In this document: piece by piece, positions 34,394 through 44,495 of the stretch
Position numbering within the stretch: position 1 is the first letter of the stretch
Layout: each line of letters opens with the position of its first letter
Assembly (NCBI RefSeq): GCF_030272615.1
Contig: NC_081414.1
Coordinates: 908,927,009-908,991,008 of the forward strand
Source: Cryptomeria japonica
Lineage: Eukaryota > Streptophyta > Pinopsida > Cupressales > Cupressaceae
Direction: 5' to 3'
DNA length: 64,000 bases
Notes under the pieces: model-generated
The model's database searches: none
Told to the model about the DNA's origin: nothing
Seen by the model: only the letters and a program-made list of their open reading frames with translations
Position numbers and translations under genes: made by a program

Positions 34394-35851
34394 TTGCTAG
34401 AGTCAGGGCTAATTGGAAAAAGTCTAAGCCCATGTGTAGTACCTGTTGTCCTTGCACCCCAGAAAGAAGGCACTTGGAGGATTTTGATAGACTCAAGGGC
34501 CATCAACAAGATAACCATAAGGTATAGATTTCCAATCCCTAGGATAGAGGATTTACTTGATTGCTTGGGGGGAGCAAAATATTTCACCAAAATGGATCTA
34601 AAAAGTAGATACCATCAAATTAGAATAAGGCCAAGGGATGAATGGAAAATAGCTTTTAAGACCAATGAGGGGTTGTATGAGTGGAAAGTCATGCCATTTG
34701 GGTTGTCCAATGCCCCTAGTACCTTCGTGAGGTTGATGAATGAGGTCTTGGTGGAGTTCATAGGCAAGTTTTTAATAGTATATCTATATGATATATTGAT
34801 CTTTAGTCACACAAGGGAAGACCACCTCAAACATGTAGATGTGGTCCTCAATAGGTTACATGAAGAGAAACTAATGATAAAATTGGATAAGTGTTTGTTC
34901 ATGCAGGAGGAGATCATTTACTTGGGCTTTGTAATCTCACAAGGTGAGTTAAAAATGGACCAGGAGAAGGTAAGTGCTATTCTATCTTGGCCAACACCTA
35001 AAACCATGAATGATGTCCCAAGTTTCCATGGCTTAGCAAACTTTAATAGGAAGTTTATAAGGGGATTTAGTCATGTTTGTGCACCAATGCTTGACACCAT
35101 AAAAGGAGGACAAAAGTGCAGGTTCAGTTGGACCAAGGAGGTAGATGACTCATTTGAGACTTTAAAAAAGAAAGTTGCAAAACAACCAGTCCTTGTCCTA
35201 CCAGACATCAACAAGATATTACAGGTGGAATGTGATGCAAGCCACATGGCTATTGGGGCAGTACTCAATCAAGAGGGAAGGCCAATTGCTTTTTTTAGTG
35301 AAAAACTAAATGATGCCAAGAGGAGATATTCATCCTATGATTTGGAGATGTATGCTTTAGTTCAGTCATTGAAGAACTGGAGGAACTACTTATTGCCAAA
35401 GCAGTTCATAGTTTTCACTGGCAATCAGGATCTAAGTTTCATAAACAGTCAAGAGAAGTTAAATCATAGGCACATGAAGTGGGTAGAGACCCTACAAGCC
35501 TTCACCTTCAACCTCAAGAACAAAAAGGGGGTCAAGAACAAAGTTGCAGATGCCTTAAGAAGGAGGGTCTTAACCATCAACCAAATTAAGATGGAAAGTG
35601 TTGGCATTGACTCCTTGAAGAACATGTATGATCTTGGTGAATATTTTGGAGAGATCTACAAGGTATGTGAGTCTTTTGGTGAGAGGTATCATGTTGAATA
35701 TTTTGAGTTTTTTATCCAAAAGGGATTTCTATTCAAGGGTGGACAATTGTGCATACCTAAGTGTTCAATGAGACTGAATATTATTAGGGAGAAGCATTAT
35801 GGAGCAATGGCAAGTCATTTTTGCCTTGACAAGACACTACTACTGGCCTAA
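34394..35851 (+). pseudogene. Element E reverse transcriptase - RNase H - integrase N-terminus
   Basis: The longest open frame in the window, 485 residues. [52 protein letters not shown] and IVYLYDILIFSH, where the first catalytic Asp of YLDD is Tyr. RNase H: VECDASHMAIGAVLNQEGR, FFSEKLNDAKRRYSSYDLEM, FTGNQDLSF (Gly for the Asp of FTDHQ) and RHMKWVETLQ. Integrase N-terminus: REKHYGAMASHFCLDKT, the two zinc His. A frameshift near 35840 ends it. Two lost acidic residues make it inactive despite its length. Confidence 0.93.
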
Positions 35852-36827
35852 GTTGCAGGCAAATGTTAGGAGGTTTGCAGAAACATGCATGATCTCTCAA
35901 AAAGCCAAAGAGAAATCTACCAATGCAGGTTTGTACCAACCTTTACCCATTCCTTCTAGGCCATTGGAAAGTATAAGCATGGATTTTTTGTTGGGTTTTC
36001 CTAGGACAAGGAAGGGGTATGACAATGTTTTTGTAGTGGTGGACAAATTTAACAAAATGGATCATTTCTTGCCATTCAATACCTCTTGTGATGCCTCATA
36101 TGTTGCAAACTTGTTTTTAAAAGAGATAGTCATGATACATGGGTTGCCACTAAATATAGTCTCAGATAGGGATGTGAAGTTCATAGGACATTTTTGGAGG
36201 ACCCTTTGGAAGGAGTTGGGCACCAACCTAGCTTTCTCATCAGCCTACCATCCCCAAATGGGTGGACAAACTGAAGTTGTCAATAGGTCCTTGGGGAACC
36301 TATTAAGATGCTTGACAAGACAACATGGATAAAAATGGGACAACATACTATCACAGGTAGAGTTCTCATACAATGACACCATAAATAGAAGAACTAGGAA
36401 ATCTCCTTTTCAAATTGTGTATGGCATCCACCTAAGGGATGTTTTAGAGTTGAGGGATTTTCCTAAAGAAGAGTACATTAGTGCAGGTGGTGAATCTTTT
36501 GCCTCAGCCATAAAGGAGATACATGATCAAGTGAAGTCTCATCTCCAATAATCTATAGAGAAGTACAAGGCTCATGCTGACAAGAAAAAGAGGGATGTGC
36601 AGTTTGATTTTGGGGACTTAGTATGGGTGCATTTGAAGAAGGAGATACTCCCAAAAGGAAAACACACAAAGCTCATGCAGAGGAAGATTGGACCATGTCA
36701 TATTTTGAAGAAGTATGGGTAGAATTCTTATGAAATCCAACTTCCTCCCAATTTTGGACTGTCACCCATTTTCAATATATGTGATCTAACTCCTTACAAA
36801 GGCAATGGTAATGAAGAGGAGGAACCA
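35799..36827 (+). pseudogene. Element E integrase (frameshifted)
   Basis: Overlaps the previous frame. It reads HYYWPKLQANVRRFAETCM, with the second zinc Cys replaced (CMIS). Then SISMDFLLGFPRTRKGYD (first Asp), NIVSDRDVKFIGHFWRTLW (second Asp) and YHPQMGGQTEVVNRSLGNLL (catalytic Glu), so D-D-E is kept. A stop at 36330 follows. Further frames give FSYNDTINRRTRKSPFQI, KSHLQ, DLVWVHLKKE and YEIQLPPNFGLSPIFNICDL, the C-terminal part, with two more stops. Confidence 0.9.
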
Positions 36828-37121
36828 ATGCAAGTTGCAGCAGATGATGATATTCCAAAGAATGATCCACCAAAATTGAGAAAGGTTCTTGACAATAGGA
36901 TGACAAAGAGAACCAAAAACAAGGAGTACAAAGAGTATTTGGTGGCTTGGCAGGGAAAACCAAACTCTGAAGTAGTTTGGATGATAGAAAACCTAATCTC
37001 CAACCATGGTACAGACCTCCAAACCCTGATCTCAAGTGGGCTTGAGATCTCTTCTCCTGAGGAGTATGGTGCAAGGGTACCTATTCAAAAAGTCATTCAT
37101 GGATTAGAGGATGAGGATTAG
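36828..37121 (+). pseudogene. Element E chromodomain, reading into the 3' LTR
   Basis: 97 codons including KNKEYKEYLVAWQGKPNSEV and VWMIENLISNHGTDLQTLI, a recognisable chromodomain with the KYLVKW-like and W-E aromatic positions. The stop at 37119 lies 55 bases inside the 3' LTR, so the C-terminal residues are LTR-encoded. Overlap of pol with the LTR is known in some chromoviruses such as CRM. The domain would recognise histone modifications. Confidence 0.85.
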
Positions 37122-38568
37122 GATCATTTTGAATGTCTTTGGTTTATGCATTTTCCTGTTTTGAATAAGGACCCCACCTTGTAAACCAATGTCCCAAATT
37201 AGGCATCCTGATAAGCCAATTAGGACAATTTAGTAAAGAGGGGTAGCATGATGTTTGTTTTGATGTTTTGAAGTATTTTAGGGTGTGTAGGTGGTTATTG
37301 GTTGATCCAAATTGTATGGATCCAAAACTTGTTTTAGTTGATAACTTTTGACAAAAAAGCAACATTTGAAAAAAGCAACTTTTGAAGCAAAAGTGCAACA
37401 TTTTGAATTTCATTTGATGTAAACCTCTCAATGGCTCCAAAATCTTCAAATTTGATTTGAAACCATTGGGAGAAGGCCTAGATACCTTGTGGATATGATT
37501 CCCAAGGTTAGTGTTGTTGTTGATTGAAGTTTGGAATCATAATAAGACAAAAAACTGAGTTTTTCCCTGTAAATATAATCTTGTTGTTGTTTGGACATCA
37601 TTGTATGGATTGATTCTCAAAAATTTGTTCATGGAGTAGGTAGAGGATTGAGTCACCTTTTTTTTGGTGGTGGTTTGAGGTCTTGATCCTCTATGAGTAG
37701 TGAGAACCCCTTGATTTACTGACTGTAACCCGCAAAACTACGGTTTGGCTAGTGTTTCACCAAATAATGACCATACCTTGCATCTCACTCATCTATAAGG
37801 TCTTTCCTTTGGTGGAATGCAATATTCACCAATTTATTTTAATATTTCAATATGTTTTTGTAGGGGAAGCTTTTTTGTGCAGAGTATGAAGCAAACCTAG
37901 GTAGGCATCTCCATGTGACTACCTTGGACAAAATTAGGACAGACACCCTAATCTTGTAGTAGTGGATTCTAGGTGTGAAACCCTATAATTAGAGGTTATT
38001 TGTGATTCCACACATGCTCATGAAGTTGGTTTTGTGGTGGAGGATCTATAAATTGGAGTTTCTTTGTAAATTAGGCCTAATAGCCCTAATTAGGCCTCTC
38101 GACTTCTAAAAGGTTTAGACCCTTAGATTGTAGATCTTGCCAATCCCTTTTAGGGATATGTGTAACTCCATAAAGGGTATGTGGAATTGTCAATATTTTT
38201 CTATCTTGAGTTCAATATTTTGGAGTTAAGGGCAAAATACCCATTGTATAGGGCTACTAGCAAAGGGGATAGGTTTCCAAAGGAAGTATAGGGCATTGAT
38301 GCCAAAGTCCACAATCAATGTTTGGAATAGTTCCTAGGTGTCATGAATTGACCAAATCCAAGTCCCCCAAGAGCAAGAGTCATTGTGAGGCATATTGGAG
38401 ATGTTGAAGCCATTTACTCATCTTGAATAGGTGCTAGGCTTGAGTAGTGGAGAGTAATTCAAACTCTTAAGGTGTGGAGTTTTTTTTGTAGGATCCTTGA
38501 TACTATTTTAAGGGGTATAAACAAAACCTTTTGGACCTTTCCTTAGGTGTGAGAAGGTCTCTACATCA
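37067..38568 (+). repeat. Element E 3' LTR
   Basis: A 1502-bp partner of 30840-32340, TGGTGCAAGGGTACC... to ...CTCTACATCA, followed by the CAAAG target duplication and then element C integrase. Confidence 0.95.
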
Positions 38569-38573
38569 CAAAG

Positions 38574-39224
38574 GATTCAGACTTCTCCCTTAGAAAAGTC
38601 ACCCACATCATCCTAGAATAGTCATCAATAATCAACATGAAATACCTATCACCTTGAAAGCTTCTAGTCCTTGTAGGACCACATAAGTCAGTGTTAATCA
38701 AATAAATAACATCATTAGATTTATCTTGTATTCTCTTAAAAGAAGTTCTAACTTCCTTTCCCAATTGAGATTCCTTACATACCAGATTATGAGGCTTCAT
38801 AATCTTAGGTATATCTCTAACTGCCTTAGTTGAACTAATCTTAACAATACAATCAAAATTAACATGACACAACCTCTTATGCCATATTCAACTCTCATCA
38901 ATATGAGAAATGCTTATTACCAGTGTTCAAGTGAAAGATATTACCTCCAATCTGAATACGGGTTGCATTCTCCAAACCAATCTTGTTAATGATTTTGCAT
39001 TTTCTATCTTTAAACTGAAGTTGGAAACCCTTGTCCACCAACTGACCAACACTCAAAAGATTATTCTCTAAACCTTCTACATAATAGACATTATCAATAT
39101 TATGATTTCCATCCAGAGAAATAATACCTCTACCTTTGATCATACATGCTTTGTCATCTCCAAAGCTGACTTGACCACCACTGTATTCTTGCAGGGATAG
39201 AAATTTTCTTTTGTCTCCATTCAT
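38574..39224 (-). pseudogene. Element C protease end, pre-integrase domain and integrase N-part
   Basis: The 39224-38898 segment reads MNGDKRKFLSLQEYSGG, GRGIISLDGNHNIDNVYYVE and NLLSVGQLVDKG, the C-terminal half of copia protease. A frame change near 38890 follows. The 38872-38561 segment reads MCHVNFDCIVKISSTKAVRD and LVCKESQLGKEVRTSF (pre-integrase zinc region; the second Cys of C-x2-C is Ser), then LINTDLCGPTRTRS (first catalytic Asp) and LIIDDYSRMMWVTFL. It is cut by element E and resumes at 30834. Confidence 0.9.
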
Positions 39225-40401
39225 ATGATGTGAGCATCCACTATCAATTACCCATTCATACTTATCTTCAAATTTTTCTGCCAGGGCCTTTTATTCATTC
39301 ATGATAGCCGGTTCCGATTCATCTTCCTTTAAATCATAGAACACCCATTCCTTTCTATTGCTGGATCCACTAACAGAGTCTTTTGTTGGTTCATCCCCAG
39401 AGTCATCTCTTACTCCTTCCTCATCTTCTATGTAGAATTGTTTACTTTTATTGAATCTATATCTATTCTGGTTAGGTTTAAATGATTTCTTAACTCTTTC
39501 CTCAAATCTTGCATTCCTTTCAGGACATCTAGATGCAAAATGACCAATCTTATTGCATGCAAAATATTTAAAAGGTTCTTTTCCTTCATACTTACTTCAT
39601 GTCGGTCCTTTAGGTACTCTTCTAGAAAATAAGGCTTCAAGTTGCTTAAATTCTTCATCTTCTTTCCTCATATCTTCCAATTCTTTTCCATATAAGGCTT
39701 TCCAATAATTTTTGCTGGTAGATGATGATGCATGAAAAGAAGGTTCAGATTTTGCAGATCCAGAAGATCAAAATTCTTCAAGCTCGAGCAAATAATTTCC
39801 CAATCAGAATATCTCTGTTAACTGAAGTGTTTGCCATTTTTCTCAACTCATTAATAGTAGTTGCCTTCATCTTGTAAGCCGGTGGAAGGGCTCTCAAGAC
39901 TTTGGAAACTATTTCATCTTCACTCAGGGATCCTCCACAACATTGAATTCCCATAACAATCTCATTTACTTTTTCCACAAACACAACAATTCTTTCATTG
40001 TCTTCCATCTTCAAGTTTTCATATCTTACCCGGTAACCATCAAGTTTAGCAATTTTGACAGTAGGATCACCTTTATTCAGAGTTTGTAATTTATCCCACA
40101 TAACCTTTGTCAATGATTTATCAGTCAATCGCATGATTTGTTGATCAGTAAGTGCATGCAAGAGGGCTTCTCTAGCTTTACAATCATTTTCAATATTCTT
40201 GTCCAAGTCTGTAGGAGCAGGATTACCAGATGCCAAATCATAAGGTGTGTATCCTTTCTCAATGATCTCCCAAATATCCTTGCCAAGACATCTAAAATGA
40301 GTCTCCATTCAAATTTTCCATATCCCATAATTTGTTCCATCAAGCTTAGGGATTTCTCTTCTGAAAATAGTTATCGGTGGATTTGAAGTGTTGGTTGCCA
40401 T
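39225..40401 (-). pseudogene. Element C gag and protease start
   Basis: ATG at 40401 begins FRREIPKLDGTNYGIWK-type sequence. After a TGA the 176-residue segment 40308-39778 continues METHFRCLGKDIWEIIEKGY, DNERIVVFVEKVNEIVMGIQ and EIVSKVLRALPPAYKMK, the UBN2/DUF4219-type copia Gag. The knuckle near 39510-39560 reads KYFACNKIGHFASRC (first Cys replaced by Tyr). The protease site near 39235-39260 reads WVIDSGCSHHM with D-S-G intact. Two or three stops break the frame. Confidence 0.9.
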
Positions 40402-40445
40402 AGGATCTACCTCAGGTGATTAAGCTTATTCAAAAGAGGACCAAG

Positions 40446-40457
40446 GCTTTGATACCA
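40446..40457 (-). other. Element C primer binding site
   Basis: Minus-strand TGGTATCAAAGC, one change from TGGTATCAGAGC (initiator-Met), two bases inside the 5' LTR end at 40460. Confidence 0.9.
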
Positions 40458-40459
40458 AT

Positions 40460-41699
40460 TGTTAGGATAACTAGTGAACAACTAAGAGTGGGGGGTGAAT
40501 CAGTTGTTAACAGATTATATCAATTAATCCACTAAATAAACTTTAACCGGATCACATAAACATTATGTACCGAAATAGCAGAAATAGTTACTGATAAGCA
40601 ATAAAACTTAACATTGAAACAAATAATCAACACAATGCAAACATACCACATAACACCATGATTTGTATGTGGAAAACCTAGAAAGGGAAAAACCATGATG
40701 GGAAGCCTACCCACAGTCAGATGATACTTCTATAGAAAGTATGTGATACAATGAGGGGCTTGCACACGGAGGAAGGCACACTGCCTAGAATGTATTGCTC
40801 ATTACAAAAGAGTCTCACTGACTACAAAGAGGTAATAACCATCTCAAGATAAACAGACAACAATAATGAATTGTCAGAGATGGCATCTACCATGCCTGAT
40901 TACAGTCTCGATTAAGCTCAATACCGGAGGCCTTTGACCTCTTCCTTAATCCCAATTCGAACACCTATGATTGACCAAATATCCTTCACATATGATATTG
41001 CATTCCAAGACCATGACACACTTTCTATAATGAGATCTTACATCATTTTATACCAGCCATAAGGCCTAAACTAGTTAGGTCGGCTACCTAAAAGATATTA
41101 CAATAATATCATTACATAAATTCATATTACAATGATATGTCATGTCGTCTTAAGACCAAAACAATAATAACCAATCCATGGAACATCTTGAAACATCTCG
41201 GTAACATGTAGAGAACACATTAACATGATACTGGTCCATAAACTAGATAGGCATCAGACCAAATATGGGTCCACCACATCAAAGAAATATCTTCACTCTA
41301 TTGAGGAATGATCAAAGAACATCTTCAAAATCCTAAAATCCATCTATAAGTTGCACCAACACCACTCATGCATCCTGTCAATATTCCTCAATGAAAGGTT
41401 TGTCGGTTATACCTTAAACCAATGTTGGTATGGGTTTACAAGAGCGTATCATAGCATTCAATTACCAAGTCAATACCAACTAACCAAAACATTCTCTAGG
41501 AACATGTAACACATAAAATCATTCTCCATTGATCCAAACATGTCGTAAGTGTCCAACAGATAGTCTCTTCTACCGGTAACACTAGATCTTCTACCGACAA
41601 CCAAAACCTGTCTGTCGGTAACCAACCATAATAGCTAGTGTTGACATCAATGATAAAACATCAATGCAACACATAATCAATTTATCCATAATGCTAACA
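40460..41699 (-). repeat. Element C 5' LTR
   Basis: A 1240-bp partner of 14003-15274, TGTTAGGATAACTAG... to ...CATAATGCTAACA, followed by TTTAG. The pair is clearly more diverged than the LTRs of D. Confidence 0.93.
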
Positions 41700-41704
41700 T
41701 TTAG

Positions 41705-42644
41705 AATGGACAACTCTAACAATATCAAGAGAAAGTGGGCTCACAACATCAAATGTGGGCACACTAAACTTGGATTGACTCATACAAGTGATTTGTTGTT
41801 GTAATGATGACACAATTTGAGAAAGATTATTAATGGTTTCTTTGGTTGAGGAATTTATGTTAGACATGTTTGATTGAGAAGGTGGTGTGATATTATTGAA
41901 AGAAGGTATTGATTGATAATAAAGTGGAGGAACACTATGGTAAGTAGGCATAGGCAACAATTGAGTAGGAAATGAGACACTAAAAAGATAGATAGAATGA
42001 TTGGATGAATTGACCCCTTGTGTAACATTAAGTGGTTGAGAGACAAGAGGAATACTTATTGAAGGCATAGATAAAGATAAAGGATTTCCCCCATGACTAA
42101 TATTTGTCGGTATAACATTTTGAGTTGATGTAGTCATGATGTTTGAAGTGAAAGTAGGAATGCTAGTTATTGAAGTGGTCAAAGGAATATAATGATTGAT
42201 TTGTGTAGGAGGTTGTGAATAACCTAAGTTATCATCACAACTCTTTATAGGCATGACATTAGAATCAACAATATGGGAAATTCCACACAATAGATCAATT
42301 CCATTCTTATCACTTTGAATAATGTGCTTTAGACCTTCAATTAATGGAAGAGCTTCACTATTAGGGTATTCTTGGGACATGCATTGTTGAAAGTTGTCAA
42401 ATTGATTGTCTAATTTTGAAAATTGATCTATGGAAACTCTAGTAAAATCTTCTTCTTCATCATTAGAATCATCAATTGGGTAGATAGGGATGTTATTAGG
42501 ATGAGAATAATTAGCATTATCCTCATTGAAGAAGTCACCCAAATTAGGCTCCATCTCTTCAAAAATTAAACCTTGGGAAGCCTTAATTATAATGCTTTGT
42601 CTAATGGGGATAGTAGAGGTAGGACTAATAGTGGTAAAACTCAT
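41705..42644 (-). pseudogene. Element B Gag, N-terminal part
   Basis: An open 316-codon frame (about 313 before the C insertion) beginning MSFTTISPTSTIPIRQSIII. It has an acidic stretch (DDSNDEEEDFTRV) and a long Ser/Pro/Ile/Asn-rich middle (SIPLVSQPLNVTQGV), then a heptad-like stretch (INNLSQIVSSLQQQITCMSQ). No catalytic motif. Its 3' end meets element C at TTTAG and continues on the far side at 14002 with the Gag core. It is the one long intact reading frame of element B. Confidence 0.7.
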
Positions 42645-43226
42645 GCACTAGAGGGAAAATTTAAATTTTAAATTTGAATTTGAGTTTTGAATTTGGGGAA
42701 CAAAGTTTGCAAAATTGAATAATGCACAAATGATGATTAGACAATTTAAACTTTGTTGAAAGAAGAAATGACACATTTTCCAAAGTAATTTTTATGGTGA
42801 ATGAAAATAAATTTAAATTTTAAAATTAGGGCCAATGTGATACCACTTAACTTTAAAATTAAAATTAACAAAACTAGTATTTTTAAAATCAGGGCAGATT
42901 ACAATTAACCACTAAATTTTAAATATTTTCTTGAAAGTTGTGATGTTGAATTTGTGAAGTATTTAAATTAGTTTAGAAGGATCAAAATCCAAAAAAATTA
43001 GCCAATTTTCTATATTTAAACAATTTAATACAATCATAACAATCTCCCAAAATTTTGGGAAAAAAGTCGCGAACCAAGTTGAAAGTGCACCTGGTCTGCC
43101 CAACTTTTTCGAAAATTTTCAGGGATGAAAGCGACAATAATTTTAGAGCTACCCCAAATAAATTGGTTGATTTTACAAAGTTTAGATAGGAAAAATTAAG
43201 GTTTGAATGTGAAAATAGGACCCTAT
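42645..43226 (-). other. Element B leader, proximal part
   Basis: Untranslated leader between the Gag ATG (42644) and the F insertion. It is AT-rich and carries two copies of the leader motif seen on the far side of F: an (A)TTAACCACTAAATTTT-like block at about 42903-42920 and a CCACTTAACTTTAAAATT block near 42843, each preceded by an AGGGC stretch. Confidence 0.65.
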
Positions 43227-44439
43227 TGTTAGCAATTTGAAGGAATTGATTATGTGTTGCATTGATGTCAACGCTAGTTGTTTTGCTATCTACTGGATTC
43301 TGGTAGAGTGGTTGGATTATGATGTTGATTTGGAGATTTTCACTGCTATGTTCCAGCTTGTGGAATTGGTTTGGATTGGTTATTCATGTGTTTTGTATGT
43401 GTATCACATTCAGTTGGTTTGGGATTTGATGATCCAGAAGCTATCATTTGTTATAGTAAGCCTTTTGTTTACCGGTAAGGGTTTTATGGGAAGAGTTTTG
43501 TTGAAGATCTATTGATGAATCCGATAAGTGGTGTTGGTGTGGCTTCTAGAAGGTTATCAGGATGTTGATGGTTATCATGTTCATGTTCTAGTCGATCAGT
43601 GGTGTTTCATTTGGCTTATGGCGACCTATTATAGGTCTGATCTTATTCTGCTACGCTATGGATCAGTTTATGTAATGTGTTGGTTGATTCTCCCGATGAG
43701 TTACTGGTTGGATTTATTGTTTGGTTTATATTGTTTTCAGTCTTAGGTTGACTTGTTTTATCATTGGTTTGCGGGATTATGTAACATATTTATTATATTA
43801 TCTTTTAGGTGGCTGACCTAATTGTTTAGGTCTTGGGTTGGTATAAATATGATGTAAGATCTCTTATAGATCATGGTACGTGGGTTATGGGATTATCTAT
43901 GTGCGAATAAATTTGTAATCATATGTAGAGGTTTTGGTCGATCATAGGTGATCGAATTGGGTTTGTGTAAGAGGTTTAAGACCTCTGGTACTGAACTTAA
44001 CTAGAACTATACTCAGGCATACGAGATGCTATTCTTGCAATTCATTCATCTTTTCGGATTGTAGTTTGGATTTCTTTTGTAGCTAGTAAAGCTCTTTTTG
44101 TGATGAGAAGTGTGCTCTAGACTGTTGGCCTTCCTGCATGTGCAGGACCCTCTTATTGTAATCACATATTTACTACAGAAGTATTTTCTGACCATGGGTA
44201 AGCTTCCCACCATGGTTTTTCCCTTTATTGGGTTTTCCACGTACAAATCGAGCGATGTTATGTGTTGTGGATGGTTGGTAATTGTTCTCTGATTTATGTT
44301 TGTGCTTAATTGTTATATCTGATGTTCCGGTATTTGGTTTATGCATTTCGGTAAAAGGTTTTGTGTCATTAAAGTTTCATAATCTGTTAAGAACTGATTC
44401 ACCCCCCCTCCTCTTAGTTGTCCACCAGTTATCCTAACA
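43227..44439 (+). repeat. Element F 5' LTR
   Basis: A 1213-bp repeat, TGTTAGCAATTTGAAGG... to ...CAGTTATCCTAACA, paired with 50485-51686 and homologous to the element C LTRs. Open frames inside it (for example 43237-43515) have no domain and are not genes. Confidence 0.94.
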
Positions 44440-44441
44440 AT

Positions 44442-44453
44442 TGGTATCAGAGC
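44442..44453 (+). other. Element F primer binding site
   Basis: TGGTATCAGAGC, a perfect initiator-Met match, two bases after the 5' LTR. Confidence 0.93.
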
Positions 44454-44495
44454 CCGGTCCTCTCTGCAGAAGCTTAATCGCTTGAGGAAGATCAT

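Larger units (their letters stand above)
30840..38568 (+). mobile_element. Element E: degenerate full-length chromovirus (Ty3/gypsy)
   Basis: The LTRs 30840-32340 and 37067-38568 are flanked by a perfect CAAAG duplication (30835-30839 and 38569-38573) inside element C integrase. A Met primer site follows the 5' LTR, then gag, knuckle, protease, RT, RNase H, integrase and chromodomain, all on the plus strand. Nothing is missing, but stops, one clear frameshift and catalytic substitutions inactivate it. Its pol frame runs 55 bases into the 3' LTR. Confidence 0.95.
14003..41699 (-). mobile_element. Element C: degenerate Ty1/copia element, split by D and E
   Basis: Minus-strand copia element bounded by LTRs 14003-15274 and 40460-41699, with a perfect TTTAG target duplication (13998-14002 and 41700-41704). 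Its own sequence is 14003-15466, 28321-30839 and 38569-41699. Gene order on the minus strand is LTR, Met primer site, gag, protease, integrase, RT, RNase H, LTR, the diagnostic copia order. It belongs to the same family as element F, inserted in the opposite orientation in the same host element B. Confidence 0.95.

Noticed and set aside
43237-43746. Open frames within the element F 5' LTR
   Set aside because: They lie inside the LTR, have no domain, and are not kept in the 3' LTR copy.
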